A stretch of 64,000 nucleotides of DNA from Rubrolithibacter danxiaensis (GTDB taxonomy: Bacteria > Bacteroidota > Bacteroidia > Sphingobacteriales > Sphingobacteriaceae). Positions 8,883 to 16,658 of this stretch are shown one piece after another (position 1 is the first letter of the stretch; the number at the start of each line of letters is the position of its first letter). The notes below the pieces were generated by a model, which ran no database searches, was not told where the DNA came from, and saw nothing but the letters and a program-made list of their open reading frames with translations. The stretch covers positions 1 through 64,000 of the forward strand of contig NZ_JBKOPS010000007.1 of the NCBI RefSeq assembly GCF_047272945.1. The letters are read 5' to 3'. The position numbers and the translations under genes were made by a program.

Positions 8883-9734
8883 TTAGTGGGAGTAATTGTA
8901 AAACCCCGCTCCTGATTTTACACCTATTTTTCCGGCGTTTACCATATTAACTAAAAGCGGGCAAGGGGCGTATTTGGGATTTTTAAACCCATCATATAAA
9001 ACATTTAAAATAGAAAGACACACGTCCAGGCCAATAAAGTCAGCTAATTGCAGAGGACCCATTGGGTGGGCCATCCCCAGTTTCATTACCGTGTCGATTT
9101 CTTCTGCACCTGCAACTCTTTCGTATAAAGCGTAAATAGCTTCATTGATCATTGGCATCAGAATCCGGTTTGCCACAAAGCCGGGATAATCATTAACCTC
9201 AACAGGAACCTTTTCTATTTTTTTAGATAATTCCATTATCGTGTTTGTAACTTCATCGGAAGTTGCAAAACCCCTTATTACTTCTACCAGTTTCATTACC
9301 GGAACCGGATTCATAAAGTGCATTCCAATTACTTTATCAGCCCGGTTTGTTACCGCAGCCAGCTGAGTGATAGAAATGGAAGATGTGTTTGAAGCGAGAA
9401 TCGTTTCTGGTTTGCAAAATGCATTCAGGTTTTTGAATATTTCTGATTTTAGCGCTGCATTTTCCGTGGCCGCTTCAATTACCAAATCTGCGTTTTCAAC
9501 ACCTTTTTTCAAATCAGTATAAGTGCATATTCTCTCTAAAAGCTGTTTTTTCTCATCTTCGTTTAACGTTCCTTTTGAAATTTGCCTGTCGGTATTTTTA
9601 CTGATGACGAACAGTGCTTTCTGCAGGGCATCTTCTGAAATATCAACTAAAGAAACCGGATGTCCATATTGAGCGAATGTATGAGCAATTCCATTCCCCA
9701 TAGTACCGGAACCAATAACTGCTATTGTTTTCAT
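8883..9734 (-). CDS. 3-hydroxyacyl-CoA (3-hydroxybutyryl-CoA) dehydrogenase
   Basis: NAD(P)-dependent oxidation of (S)-3-hydroxyacyl-CoA to 3-oxoacyl-CoA in beta-oxidation or butanoate metabolism, in the cytoplasm. The 283-aa length fits stand-alone Hbd/PaaH enzymes. The Rossmann motif GSGTMGNG is at 8-15. The catalytic dyad is His139 in GMHFMNPVPVMKLVE and Glu151. The C-terminal dimerisation domain carries GYPGFVANRILMP-like sequence (DYPGFVANRIL, about 183-193). Its ATG overlaps the bioD stop by 4 bp, so it is translationally coupled to a biotin operon. Its role there is unclear: it may supply an acyl-CoA intermediate for pimelate, or simply share the promoter. Confidence 0.93.
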   Translation of the reverse strand: MKTIAVIGSGTMGNGIAHTFAQYGHPVSLVDISEDALQKALFVISKNTDRQISKGTLNEDEKKQLLERICTYTDLKKGVENADLVIEAATENAALKSEIFKNLNAFCKPETILASNTSSISITQLAAVTNRADKVIGMHFMNPVPVMKLVEVIRGFATSDEVTNTIMELSKKIEKVPVEVNDYPGFVANRILMPMINEAIYALYERVAGAEEIDTVMKLGMAHPMGPLQLADFIGLDVCLSILNVLYDGFKNPKYAPCPLLVNMVNAGKIGVKSGAGFYNYSH

Positions 9735-10345
9735 GCATTTAGCTTTATTTCTGAGGCCAGCTTTTTTATAGTTTCTTTATTAAAAATATCAATTTCAGGA
9801 ATATGAATAACTGATTTTACCGGAGAATAGTTTATAATGAAGCTTTCAGAGTATGTGTCTGTGTTTCCGTTAAATAGTAAAGCTTTTATTGGAATATTGT
9901 TTCTCTTCAATACTTCTATCGATAATAACGTATGATTAATACTTCCAAGGTAATTTCTTGATACTAAAACCACTTCAGCATCTAATTTTTTAATAAGATC
10001 AAGCATCAATTCGGTGTTATTGAGAGGTACCATCAAGCCTCCTGCACCTTCTATAATTAGCTGGTTATCGGTTGGGGGAATTGCAATATTACCGAGGTTA
10101 ATTTGAATTCCATCCAGATCAGCTGATTTATGCGGAGAAAAGGGTTGAGTTAAGCGGTATGCTTCTGGATAAAACCGAGTTTTAGTATTGCTAACCAGCT
10201 CTTTTACTTTGTCAGTATCAGTATATTCGAGGTCGCCGGACTGAACCGGTTTCCAATAATCTGCCTCCAGGCTTTCGGTTAGTATGGCAGAAACGATAGT
10301 TTTACCTATGCCGGTATCAATTCCTGTTATAAATATGGGTCTCAT
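9731..10345 (-). CDS. bioD: Dethiobiotin synthetase BioD
   Basis: ATP-dependent carboxylation and ring closure of 7,8-diaminononanoate to dethiobiotin, the third step of the biotin ring pathway. The 204-aa protein has the P-loop GIDTGIGKT at 8-16, the substrate-binding Lys in YWKPVQSGD (about 30-38), and the EGAGGLMVPL segment (about 98-107) typical of the family. It starts within the last codons of bioF (4-bp overlap) and its stop overlaps the dehydrogenase start. It forms a three-gene operon. bioA, bioB and bioC are not in this window. Confidence 0.95.
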   Translation of the reverse strand: MRPIFITGIDTGIGKTIVSAILTESLEADYWKPVQSGDLEYTDTDKVKELVSNTKTRFYPEAYRLTQPFSPHKSADLDGIQINLGNIAIPPTDNQLIIEGAGGLMVPLNNTELMLDLIKKLDAEVVLVSRNYLGSINHTLLSIEVLKRNNIPIKALLFNGNTDTYSESFIINYSPVKSVIHIPEIDIFNKETIKKLASEIKLNA

Positions 10346-11466
10346 AAATTCTCTTTTAAATGGTGGGCAAGCTGTTTTATCTCTTCGTCAGAATTAAAGG
10401 TATGAAGACAAATCCTTAACCTTTCTTTTCCTTTGGCAACGGTTGGATGCAGTATCGGTCTGACATTAAAGTTTTTGTGTTGCAAAATTTCTGCCACTCG
10501 CCTTGCTTCATTGTTTCCTGGAATTACCAGGCATTGAACAGGGGAGTTGCTTTTAATAAATCGATTTGAAATTGATTGAGTTTGTTCTTTAAATAAATCA
10601 ATTTTTTCTTTTAAAATTTTCTGATGATTTTGTTGCTGAAGAAACTTGTACGCACACTTTACACTCAGGTAACTGTGAAACGCAGAAGCTGTTGAATAAA
10701 TAAACGGGCGGGAAAAATTAATGAGGTATTCTCTTAGTGTATCACATCCTAAAACTATTGCCCCATGCACTCCTAAAGCTTTGCCAAAGGTTATAATTCG
10801 TGCAAAAACTTTGTCTTGTAAATTATTTGCAGCTACCAGTCCCCGTCCATTTTCTCCGAAAATTCCCGTTGCATGAGCCTCGTCCACAATTAAGGCAGTC
10901 TGATATTTATCAGCCAGTTCCGCAATTTCTTGTAAGGGTGCTTCATCGCCATCCATAGAATAAATACTTTCAACAGCGATATAGGTTTTTCCGGCAGCTG
11001 CTTTTAATTTTTGTTCCAGACTGTTCAGGTCGTTGTGTTTAAAGGAATAGCGGTTGGCATGACTAAGCCGAATGCCATCAATAACAGAAGCATGAATAAG
11101 CTCGTCTGTTATTACTGTATCGCATTTTTGAGGTAAAGAGGAAAATAAACCGAGGTTGGCATCATAACCGGAATTAAAAATCAGGCCGGATTCTGCCTCG
11201 TGGAACTGTGCTATTTCTTTTTCAAGGTTTTCCAGGAATATGCTGTTCCCGGATATAAGCCTGGAACCGGTAGATCCGATAGGTGCATCGGGAAATTCTA
11301 TAAAAGCAGTTTCTATTTGTTCTTTTAATTCTTTTGATCGGGCGAAGCCAAGATAATCATTCGAACAAAAGTCAATGGAGTTGTTTTTTGAAGATAAGGA
11401 TCGAAAAGAACCTTCAAGTCTCCTTGCATTTAGCCGTTCAGCAATAAAATCCTTACTATTTTTCAA
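10342..11466 (-). CDS. bioF: 8-amino-7-oxononanoate synthase BioF
   Basis: PLP enzyme condensing pimeloyl-thioester with L-alanine to give 8-amino-7-oxononanoate, the first committed step of the biotin rings. The 374-aa protein shows the alpha-oxoamine synthase signatures: STGSRLISGN at 65-74, DEAHATG at 195-201 and the Schiff-base Lys229 in TFGKALGVHGA. The slightly short length and the N-terminal FCSNDYLG motif separate it from KBL (glycine C-acetyltransferase), though that paralogue is the main alternative; the neighbouring bioD settles it. First gene of the operon; start ATG at 11466. Confidence 0.94.
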   Translation of the reverse strand: MKNSKDFIAERLNARRLEGSFRSLSSKNNSIDFCSNDYLGFARSKELKEQIETAFIEFPDAPIGSTGSRLISGNSIFLENLEKEIAQFHEAESGLIFNSGYDANLGLFSSLPQKCDTVITDELIHASVIDGIRLSHANRYSFKHNDLNSLEQKLKAAAGKTYIAVESIYSMDGDEAPLQEIAELADKYQTALIVDEAHATGIFGENGRGLVAANNLQDKVFARIITFGKALGVHGAIVLGCDTLREYLINFSRPFIYSTASAFHSYLSVKCAYKFLQQQNHQKILKEKIDLFKEQTQSISNRFIKSNSPVQCLVIPGNNEARRVAEILQHKNFNVRPILHPTVAKGKERLRICLHTFNSDEEIKQLAHHLKENL

Positions 11467-11489
11467 GGGATTGATTTGCCGCTAAAATA

Positions 11490-11519
11490 AAAAAAGCGAC
11501 CCGAATATTCGAGCCGCTT
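11490..11519 (-). terminator. Rho-independent terminator of the DUF4890-like gene
   Basis: Read on the - strand, AAGCGGCTCGAA pairs with TTCGGGTCGCTT (two G-T wobbles) at 11494-11519 and runs directly into seven Ts. It lies 20 bp after the end of the gene at 11539 and just upstream of the bioF start. Confidence 0.85.
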
Positions 11520-11538
11520 CAACCATTAATCACAAAAC

Positions 11539-11949
11539 TTATATTTTATCCCCTTTTTCTTTATGATCTTTACGGAATCCGTCTCTTCTATGTTTAAACT
11601 GTTCCTGGCGTTGTTTTTTCATATCTTCGTATTCCTTTTTTTGTTTGTCGTTCAGGATACTATTGATCTTATCTTCATTTTTTTTCATTAGAGCTCTTCG
11701 GTCTACCATTTTTTCCCGGGCCTCTTTTGCTTCCTGTCTGAATTGTTCAGCCTGTTTTGCCTGTTCAAGATTGATAGCATATATTTTTTCCTGTTGATCT
11801 TTCGTAAGCGATAGTTTTTCTGTCAGCATCTCTGTTTTTTTCTTAGCCCGTTCTTCCGGATTGATTTTTTGTTTCGCTGTAGTATCCTGAGCCATTCCTA
11901 AACTTACCAGTCCAAGAAATAAAGTGGCTGTAAATAATAACTTTTTCAT
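11539..11949 (-). CDS. Exported DUF4890/Spy-like helical protein
   Basis: A 136-aa protein with a signal peptide (to residue 20, ending GMAQ) and a very charged, Lys/Glu/Gln-rich all-helical mature part. The phrase LTEKLSLTKDQQEKIYAI followed by NSILNDKQKKEYEDMKKQR resembles the LTxxQ-type pattern of Spy/CpxP periplasmic proteins and the Bacteroidota DUF4890 family. A periplasmic chaperone or stress role is inferred from that resemblance only. It has its own terminator and a 158-bp upstream gap, so it is monocistronic. Confidence 0.82.
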   Translation of the reverse strand: MKKLLFTATLFLGLVSLGMAQDTTAKQKINPEERAKKKTEMLTEKLSLTKDQQEKIYAINLEQAKQAEQFRQEAKEAREKMVDRRALMKKNEDKINSILNDKQKKEYEDMKKQRQEQFKHRRDGFRKDHKEKGDKI

Positions 11950-12107
11950 TTTCGTTTTATTTTAGAAGATAGACTTCTTCTCAGAGAAGAGGTTTAAACA
12001 GGAGACTTGTTAAAAAATGTTAAGATGAAAATAGTTGTTAGGAGAGCAACAGTAATTCCCTCTCCTTAAAAAGAAGAGGGTTAGTGAGAAGTTCAGTCAG
12101 AAAAACG

Positions 12108-12887
12108 CTAATTGTTATTATTCTGTTGAAGTTTTGCTATCGATTTTTGCATTTGCGACATCATGGATGTAAGGCTTTCCATGGTTGGTTCCGGTGAAGG
12201 TTCGGGGAAAGACGTTGAAATATATGCTTTGGCTTTCCAAACCTCCAGGAGGTCTTCGGGTGCAATTGTATAAGCTTCGTAAACGGGATTATCTGAGATT
12301 AATTTTAAACCCTTATTATCTTTAAAACGATTACCGGCTCTTTTATATACTATACCATCGCTTTTGCTTATAAAAATGTAAGTTTCGCCGGGTTTTATAT
12401 CATTCCAGCTTTCCATGTATTCTCCGATAACAATAGTTCCAGACTGTAAAGGAAGCATAGAATCTCCTTTTATTTCAAAAGCCCGGTAAGTACCGTGTTT
12501 AAACATAGGTAATTGAAACTTGGGTAATTCGCTTACAAATTCAGGGTCAGCATATCCATTCAAATAACCTGCGCTTGCTTTTACCGGAACAAGCTCAATA
12601 TTTTCACGGTCATCTTTATCTACAGAAATACTTAAAATACGGATATTCGAGCCATCGCTTTTTGGCTTTGGTTTCCAGTTTTCGGTTATCTTTTCATTTA
12701 CGAATTCATCCATGCTCAGTTCAAAAAAGTCTGCGAACTTTTTTAGTAATTCGTATTTTGGTTCTGCACGGTCTTCTTCATAAGCGCCAATAAGGGAACG
12801 CTTAATTTCCATAGCATCAGCAAATTGCTGTTGTGTCAGCCCTTTTTTCTTCCGCAGGGATTTTAAATTAAAAGAGATATTACTCAT
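12108..12887 (-). CDS. LexA-like transcriptional repressor: XRE HTH plus S24 self-cleaving peptidase domain
   Basis: A 259-aa regulator. Residues 5-62 are an XRE/Cro-type helix-turn-helix (LKSLRKKKGLTQQQFADAMEI...). Residues 98-215 are an S24 (LexA/UmuD/CI) domain with an Ala106-Gly107 cleavage site in KASAGY, nucleophile Ser143 in GDSMLP and general base Lys182 in VYKRAG. The spacing is close to that of LexA (84/119/156). The C-terminal tail is Gln/Asn-rich. An open frame extends upstream, but the ATG at 12887 matches the HTH start; the longer frame would cover the operators. In such repressors RecA-ssDNA triggers self-cleavage. Two palindromic operators in the 105-bp divergent region suggest autoregulation. 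Confidence 0.92.
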   Translation of the reverse strand: MSNISFNLKSLRKKKGLTQQQFADAMEIKRSLIGAYEEDRAEPKYELLKKFADFFELSMDEFVNEKITENWKPKPKSDGSNIRILSISVDKDDRENIELVPVKASAGYLNGYADPEFVSELPKFQLPMFKHGTYRAFEIKGDSMLPLQSGTIVIGEYMESWNDIKPGETYIFISKSDGIVYKRAGNRFKDNKGLKLISDNPVYEAYTIAPEDLLEVWKAKAYISTSFPEPSPEPTMESLTSMMSQMQKSIAKLQQNNNN

Positions 12888-12898
12888 GATAAAAAAAT

Positions 12899-12928
12899 TT
12901 GCATATACTAAAAGTATTAGTAAGTTTG
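12899..12928 (+). promoter_or_regulatory. Bacteroidota promoter for the GIY-YIG-like gene
   Basis: A -33 TTG (12899-12901) lies exactly 19 bp before a consensus -7 box TAAGTTTG (12921-12928). The expected start site is near 12932, giving a leader of about 60 nt before the ATG at 12993. Operator A sits between the two boxes and operator B covers the expected start site. Confidence 0.7.
12906..12922. promoter_or_regulatory. Putative S24-regulator operator A
   Basis: TACTAAAAGTATTAGTA is a perfect 6-bp inverted repeat (TACTAA / TTAGTA) with a 5-bp spacer, 19 bp upstream of the regulator start and between the -33 and -7 boxes of the divergent gene. The same architecture recurs at 12929 and in the dinB promoter at 22650. 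Confidence 0.65.
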
Positions 12929-12945
12929 TGCTTATAAAATTAGCA
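12929..12945. promoter_or_regulatory. Putative S24-regulator operator B
   Basis: TGCTTATAAAATTAGCA has half-sites TGCTTA and TTAGCA (5 of 6 positions symmetric) with the same 5-bp spacer as operator A. Its centre is 23 bp from that of operator A, about two helical turns. It is identical to the dinB site at 15 of 17 positions. Confidence 0.6.
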
Positions 12946-12992
12946 AATAATTTTAAACATATATAAAAAATATTAATTAAAGCTGATACAGT

Positions 12993-13337
12993 ATGAAGAA
13001 GTATGTTTTTATAATTACCGATTGCAACCGCAGCACTTTGCAGGTTGGTACCAGTTCTGACCTTCTTGGCACTATGAAGTTTTACAGGAAAATGCCTCAC
13101 CTGGTTTTTGACAGTACGCAACAATTTACCAGGCTGGTATATTTTGAGGAGCTAAATTCGGAAGAGGCGGTAAGACAACGTTTTAATGTTATCAGTAAAT
13201 TTACCAGAGCCCAAAAGGAAAAATTAATACGAAGCGTAAATCCGGACTGGGTAGATTTAACGGTAGGGCTTGACTTTGAACAGATAATTCTTAATGGCAA
13301 TGTGCCTTCTACTATTTCACTTCTGCCTGTGAGATAA
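12993..13337 (+). CDS. GIY-YIG-fold protein with degenerate catalytic residues
   Basis: A 114-aa protein whose layout follows small GIY-YIG nucleases: an N-terminal strand KKYVFIITD, a second strand STLQVGTSSDL, LVYFEELNSEEAV at 48-60, and the C-terminal signature RAQKEKLIRSVNPDWVDL at 72-89. The catalytic positions differ: Phe6 for the GIY Tyr, Gln17 for the YIG Tyr, Gly26/Thr27 where the Arg should be, and Phe64 where the metal-binding Glu of the REK motif falls. It is therefore probably not an active nuclease and may bind DNA or protein instead. It is divergent from the S24 regulator and shares its operators, which suggests damage-inducible expression. Confidence 0.78.
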   Translation: MKKYVFIITDCNRSTLQVGTSSDLLGTMKFYRKMPHLVFDSTQQFTRLVYFEELNSEEAVRQRFNVISKFTRAQKEKLIRSVNPDWVDLTVGLDFEQIILNGNVPSTISLLPVR

Positions 13338-13341
13338 AAAA

Positions 13342-13365
13342 AGCCGTCTGATGTCTCAGACGGCT
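13342..13365. terminator. Bidirectional terminator between convergent genes
   Basis: AGCCGTCTGA (13342-13351) and TCAGACGGCT (13356-13365) form a perfect 10-bp stem with a 4-nt loop. It has seven A's on its left (a T tract for the - strand) and a weaker T-rich stretch on its right. It serves both the GIY-YIG-like gene and the convergent gene ending at 13386. Confidence 0.88.
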
Positions 13366-13385
13366 AAAGCAATTTTTGTTTTATA

Positions 13386-16300
13386 CTACCAGCCTGGAGC
13401 AAAAGTTAAACCAAATACACCAAGACTTACATCTTTTCTCTGGAAAGGAATAGCGTAATAAGGTTCAAGAACAAAGTAGCCAAAAACATTTACGCGTAAA
13501 GAAATTCCGGCACTCATAGCTGGAACACGTTCGTAAACAGGTTGGGTTCCGAAGGGATTTTCCTGTGTAGGGTCTGTTCCTGGTACAAGTAATCGAGGTT
13601 CTGATCTAAATACTACTTTATCGCTGCTATTGTAAGCTAATCCGATGTCAAAAAAGGCATTGAGGTCAGAGAATAAAAATTTTGATTTTATTGAGGCTAA
13701 TTTTTCAGGGCCTGTAAAAGGAAGCCTGATTTCAAAATTGGCAACAGCTACATTACTTCCAACCAATTGATTAATGTTAAACCCTGGTTGATATAAACCT
13801 CCTGTTTTATAAAATGAATTATATTCATAACCGCGTATAAGGGTAGGATAGCCAACAAACTGCTGGGCAAAGTAAGCATCCTGGTCTCTTCCAAAAGAAG
13901 TATTGCTGTAAACTCTACCTGCTAATGTAATCGGTTTTATCCGTTGGTATTTCCTTAAATCAACCAGGAAATTACCTATATGAAAGTCTCCCAGTATATT
14001 ATTTACACCTACACGATACCGGAAACCATTTAAAGGGCTGGTAACTCCAAAAAACGAATTATCGCCAACAAAAGCGGCATCTAATCCTACTATTTTAAAT
14101 TTTTCAAAATTATATCCGATACGATTATAATATTGGTTCGCCTCTTTAAGAGAAACTTTATTGCGATCTGCACCCTCATAGCCGATAATATTATTAGCTT
14201 CGTCTAAAGCGTAGTATTGGCTAAATCGGTCGATTCGATAGGAATACATTGCTGCTGAAGTTCCAACTTCAAAGCGATGGATACGGGAAAAGGGGTAGGC
14301 TGCAAATAACTGAACTCTTTCTTCAAAGTTCCTTATTATGTCGTAGCTGTCGCGATACCGGCTTCTCGTATTTCCATTTTCGTCAGTTGGAATCGTTTCT
14401 TTCTCGCTGGATAAAAATGCCTGGATATATGGGATGTGAGAAACGCCTATTCCCCAGTTAATTCTGCTTTGCTGATTAATATAAGCTACCTGCCCGCCGA
14501 AGTCATAAATTTCTCCATTAATAGCTGCTGCGGCATAAATCTGGTTTCTGCCTAAAATATCACTAAAAATTCCCTGAATTCCGCTTTGAAGGCCCGCTCC
14601 AAATCTTCCCACTGAAGCACCTACGCCGTTCCCGGAAAGATAATCCAGCTTAAATTGAGGTTTGTAAGCAACGGTTTTTATAGAATCTGTGGGAATAGTT
14701 TCAAATCGTTCAAAATTAGTCAGGTTCGCGTTAATAATATCCACTCCTACAGATACCGGTGGAGGTAACGTAGCCGCGTCAAAATTTACAGCTTCCGGAT
14801 CAACTTCCTTAGGTATGAACTGATCGGCTTTGGCTTTGTAAATAGTATAACGCTGCGAACGGTAATATGAATACAAAATGTCACCTGTACGTGAAACACT
14901 TAAAGCAGGAGAGTATTCAGTAATTCCACTGATTCCTGTAAAATAATCAGTCAGTTGCTCTACTTTTCCCCCGTTAATTGTATAACGGTATAAGTTTCTA
15001 AATCCATCCCGGTTAGAAAGAAAGTAAATCTGTGAATTATCAGGTGAGAACTGGGGATTCAGGTTATTAGCTCCATTAAATACCTTAATATCGGTTATGG
15101 CTTTGGTGGATAAATCCATAGTAGCCAAATTAAATGGGATATTTACACTTTTTATGGCATTATCGAAGGTAGTGCGGTCAGAACTGAACACTAACTGTTT
15201 TCCGTCAGATGAGAAGTAAGGCTGATAGTCTGAATATTTATCGTTCGTGAGCCGGGTAAGGTTTTTTGTTCTGAGATTGTAGAGGTATAAGTCACTTTGT
15301 CCTTCTTTCAATCCTGTAAATGCAATATCTTCTCCGTTTGGCGACCAGCTAAGATTACTGAATTCTCCTATATCTTTTACTGCTTCCGTTGTCACTGTAC
15401 GGCCGTTTGTTACGTCCACAATAAGGAGTTTATTTCTTCCCTTACTGAAGATACTGAAAGCAAACTTCTTACTATCCGGAGACCACGCACCGGCTGATTC
15501 AATAAAGCTAAACTCCTCTATATGCGTATTTGTAGCTTTGCTCCCCAGATTTTTCAATACCTTTCCCGTTTGTGCATCAGCCAGGAACAAGTCTATCGAG
15601 AAAAGTTCTTTTTCTGAAAGAAAGGCAATATACTTACCATCAGGCGAAATAGCCGGAGCAACATTCATGTCGCCGCCATTTTTGTTATCAATAATTTTTG
15701 TACCTATCGGTACTTGCGCCGTATCTTTTAAGTAAGGTCGATAAGCATTTTCAATGCTGGTCTTCCATAAGTTTGAAAGTGTTCTTTCGTCATATCCAAA
15801 CGTTCTTCTGATGGCCATTTCGTAGCCATATTTCGCGGTAGCCTTAAAAAACGGAACAATGATTGTATCTCCGTACGTAGAACCGATGTACGACCAGAAG
15901 GCTTCACCGTACCGGTATGGAAAATATTTGTTACTGGTTGTAAGGTCTTTTAATGACGGAATATCTTTGTTAAGGTAGGCATCACGCATCCACATAGCAG
16001 TAAACGCGTCTACTTTACCAATAGACAAGTATTCAGCCATACCTTCTACCATCCATAAAGGAAGATTGCCTATGTTTTCCAGATTGGTTGAATCGCCTTC
16101 AATTAAAGAATGGTATTGAAATGCGTGTACTAATTCGTGCCCTAATACGTGTCTTGTTTGCTGAGCTATCTCCATAACGGGCATTATTACACGGTTTTTC
16201 ATCCCTTCAGTAACACCGCCGGTTCCTACGCTGATGTCTCCCTGAAGAGCTGTGGTTTGCTGGAATTCGGGGTGGTTGGCATACAGAATTATAGGATTTT

Positions 16301-16577
16301 TTTTGGAAAATGTGTCCCGGAAAACCTGCTGGTGCAGATCATACCAGACTTCGCTTTCTTTTAGAAACCGTTTTATAAAGTCTTCATTCTTCAGATAATA
16401 ATACAACTCAAAATGTGGGGTCTGATGAACCTTAAACTTAAGGTTCTTGTAGCGTACCTTATTCTGACCGAAGTATTGAGCCTGTGCCGAACTCGGTAAT
16501 ACTGATGTGAGAAGGAGGCAAATGATAAACCCTATCCATTTATTGGCGGATTTTTTATATAGTATAAATTCTTTCAT
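13386..16577 (-). CDS. Outer-membrane protein combining a gluzincin metalloprotease domain, PD40 beta-propeller and C-terminal beta-barrel
   Basis: A 1063-aa exported protein (signal peptide to about residue 34, ending AQAQ). Residues 40-280 resemble a peptidase MA-like domain: zinc motif HELVH at 147-151 and a downstream WMVEGMAEYL with Glu182 as likely third ligand. Residues 290-600 hold repeated PD40/TolB propeller blades (PDGKYIAFLS, PDSKKFAFS, PNGEDIAFTG, SDGKQLVFSS, PDNSQIYFLS). From about 640 to the aromatic C-terminus (FAPGW) the sequence is strand-rich, with FGRDQDAYFAQQFVGY-like motifs of Omp85/surface-antigen barrels. It follows PBP1A by 81 bp on the same strand. Substrate unknown; a surface or periplasm-facing protease is inferred. 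Confidence 0.85.
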   Translation of the reverse strand: MKEFILYKKSANKWIGFIICLLLTSVLPSSAQAQYFGQNKVRYKNLKFKVHQTPHFELYYYLKNEDFIKRFLKESEVWYDLHQQVFRDTFSKKNPIILYANHPEFQQTTALQGDISVGTGGVTEGMKNRVIMPVMEIAQQTRHVLGHELVHAFQYHSLIEGDSTNLENIGNLPLWMVEGMAEYLSIGKVDAFTAMWMRDAYLNKDIPSLKDLTTSNKYFPYRYGEAFWSYIGSTYGDTIIVPFFKATAKYGYEMAIRRTFGYDERTLSNLWKTSIENAYRPYLKDTAQVPIGTKIIDNKNGGDMNVAPAISPDGKYIAFLSEKELFSIDLFLADAQTGKVLKNLGSKATNTHIEEFSFIESAGAWSPDSKKFAFSIFSKGRNKLLIVDVTNGRTVTTEAVKDIGEFSNLSWSPNGEDIAFTGLKEGQSDLYLYNLRTKNLTRLTNDKYSDYQPYFSSDGKQLVFSSDRTTFDNAIKSVNIPFNLATMDLSTKAITDIKVFNGANNLNPQFSPDNSQIYFLSNRDGFRNLYRYTINGGKVEQLTDYFTGISGITEYSPALSVSRTGDILYSYYRSQRYTIYKAKADQFIPKEVDPEAVNFDAATLPPPVSVGVDIINANLTNFERFETIPTDSIKTVAYKPQFKLDYLSGNGVGASVGRFGAGLQSGIQGIFSDILGRNQIYAAAAINGEIYDFGGQVAYINQQSRINWGIGVSHIPYIQAFLSSEKETIPTDENGNTRSRYRDSYDIIRNFEERVQLFAAYPFSRIHRFEVGTSAAMYSYRIDRFSQYYALDEANNIIGYEGADRNKVSLKEANQYYNRIGYNFEKFKIVGLDAAFVGDNSFFGVTSPLNGFRYRVGVNNILGDFHIGNFLVDLRKYQRIKPITLAGRVYSNTSFGRDQDAYFAQQFVGYPTLIRGYEYNSFYKTGGLYQPGFNINQLVGSNVAVANFEIRLPFTGPEKLASIKSKFLFSDLNAFFDIGLAYNSSDKVVFRSEPRLLVPGTDPTQENPFGTQPVYERVPAMSAGISLRVNVFGYFVLEPYYAIPFQRKDVSLGVFGLTFAPGW

Positions 16578-16658
16578 ATATATGTCTGAATTATATTTAT
16601 CTACGTTTTTAGTTTTGAGAATGATACAAACTGGTTTTCATATAAGTGTGAAAAACTA

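Noticed and set aside
12041..12082. CCCTCT / AGAGGG hairpin downstream of the S24 regulator
   Set aside because: Short stem, and no T tract on the - strand that needs it.
12888..13124. N-terminal extension of the S24 regulator frame to 13124
   Set aside because: The extension has no HTH character, would cover both operators and overlap the divergent gene; the ATG at 12887 starts the HTH directly.
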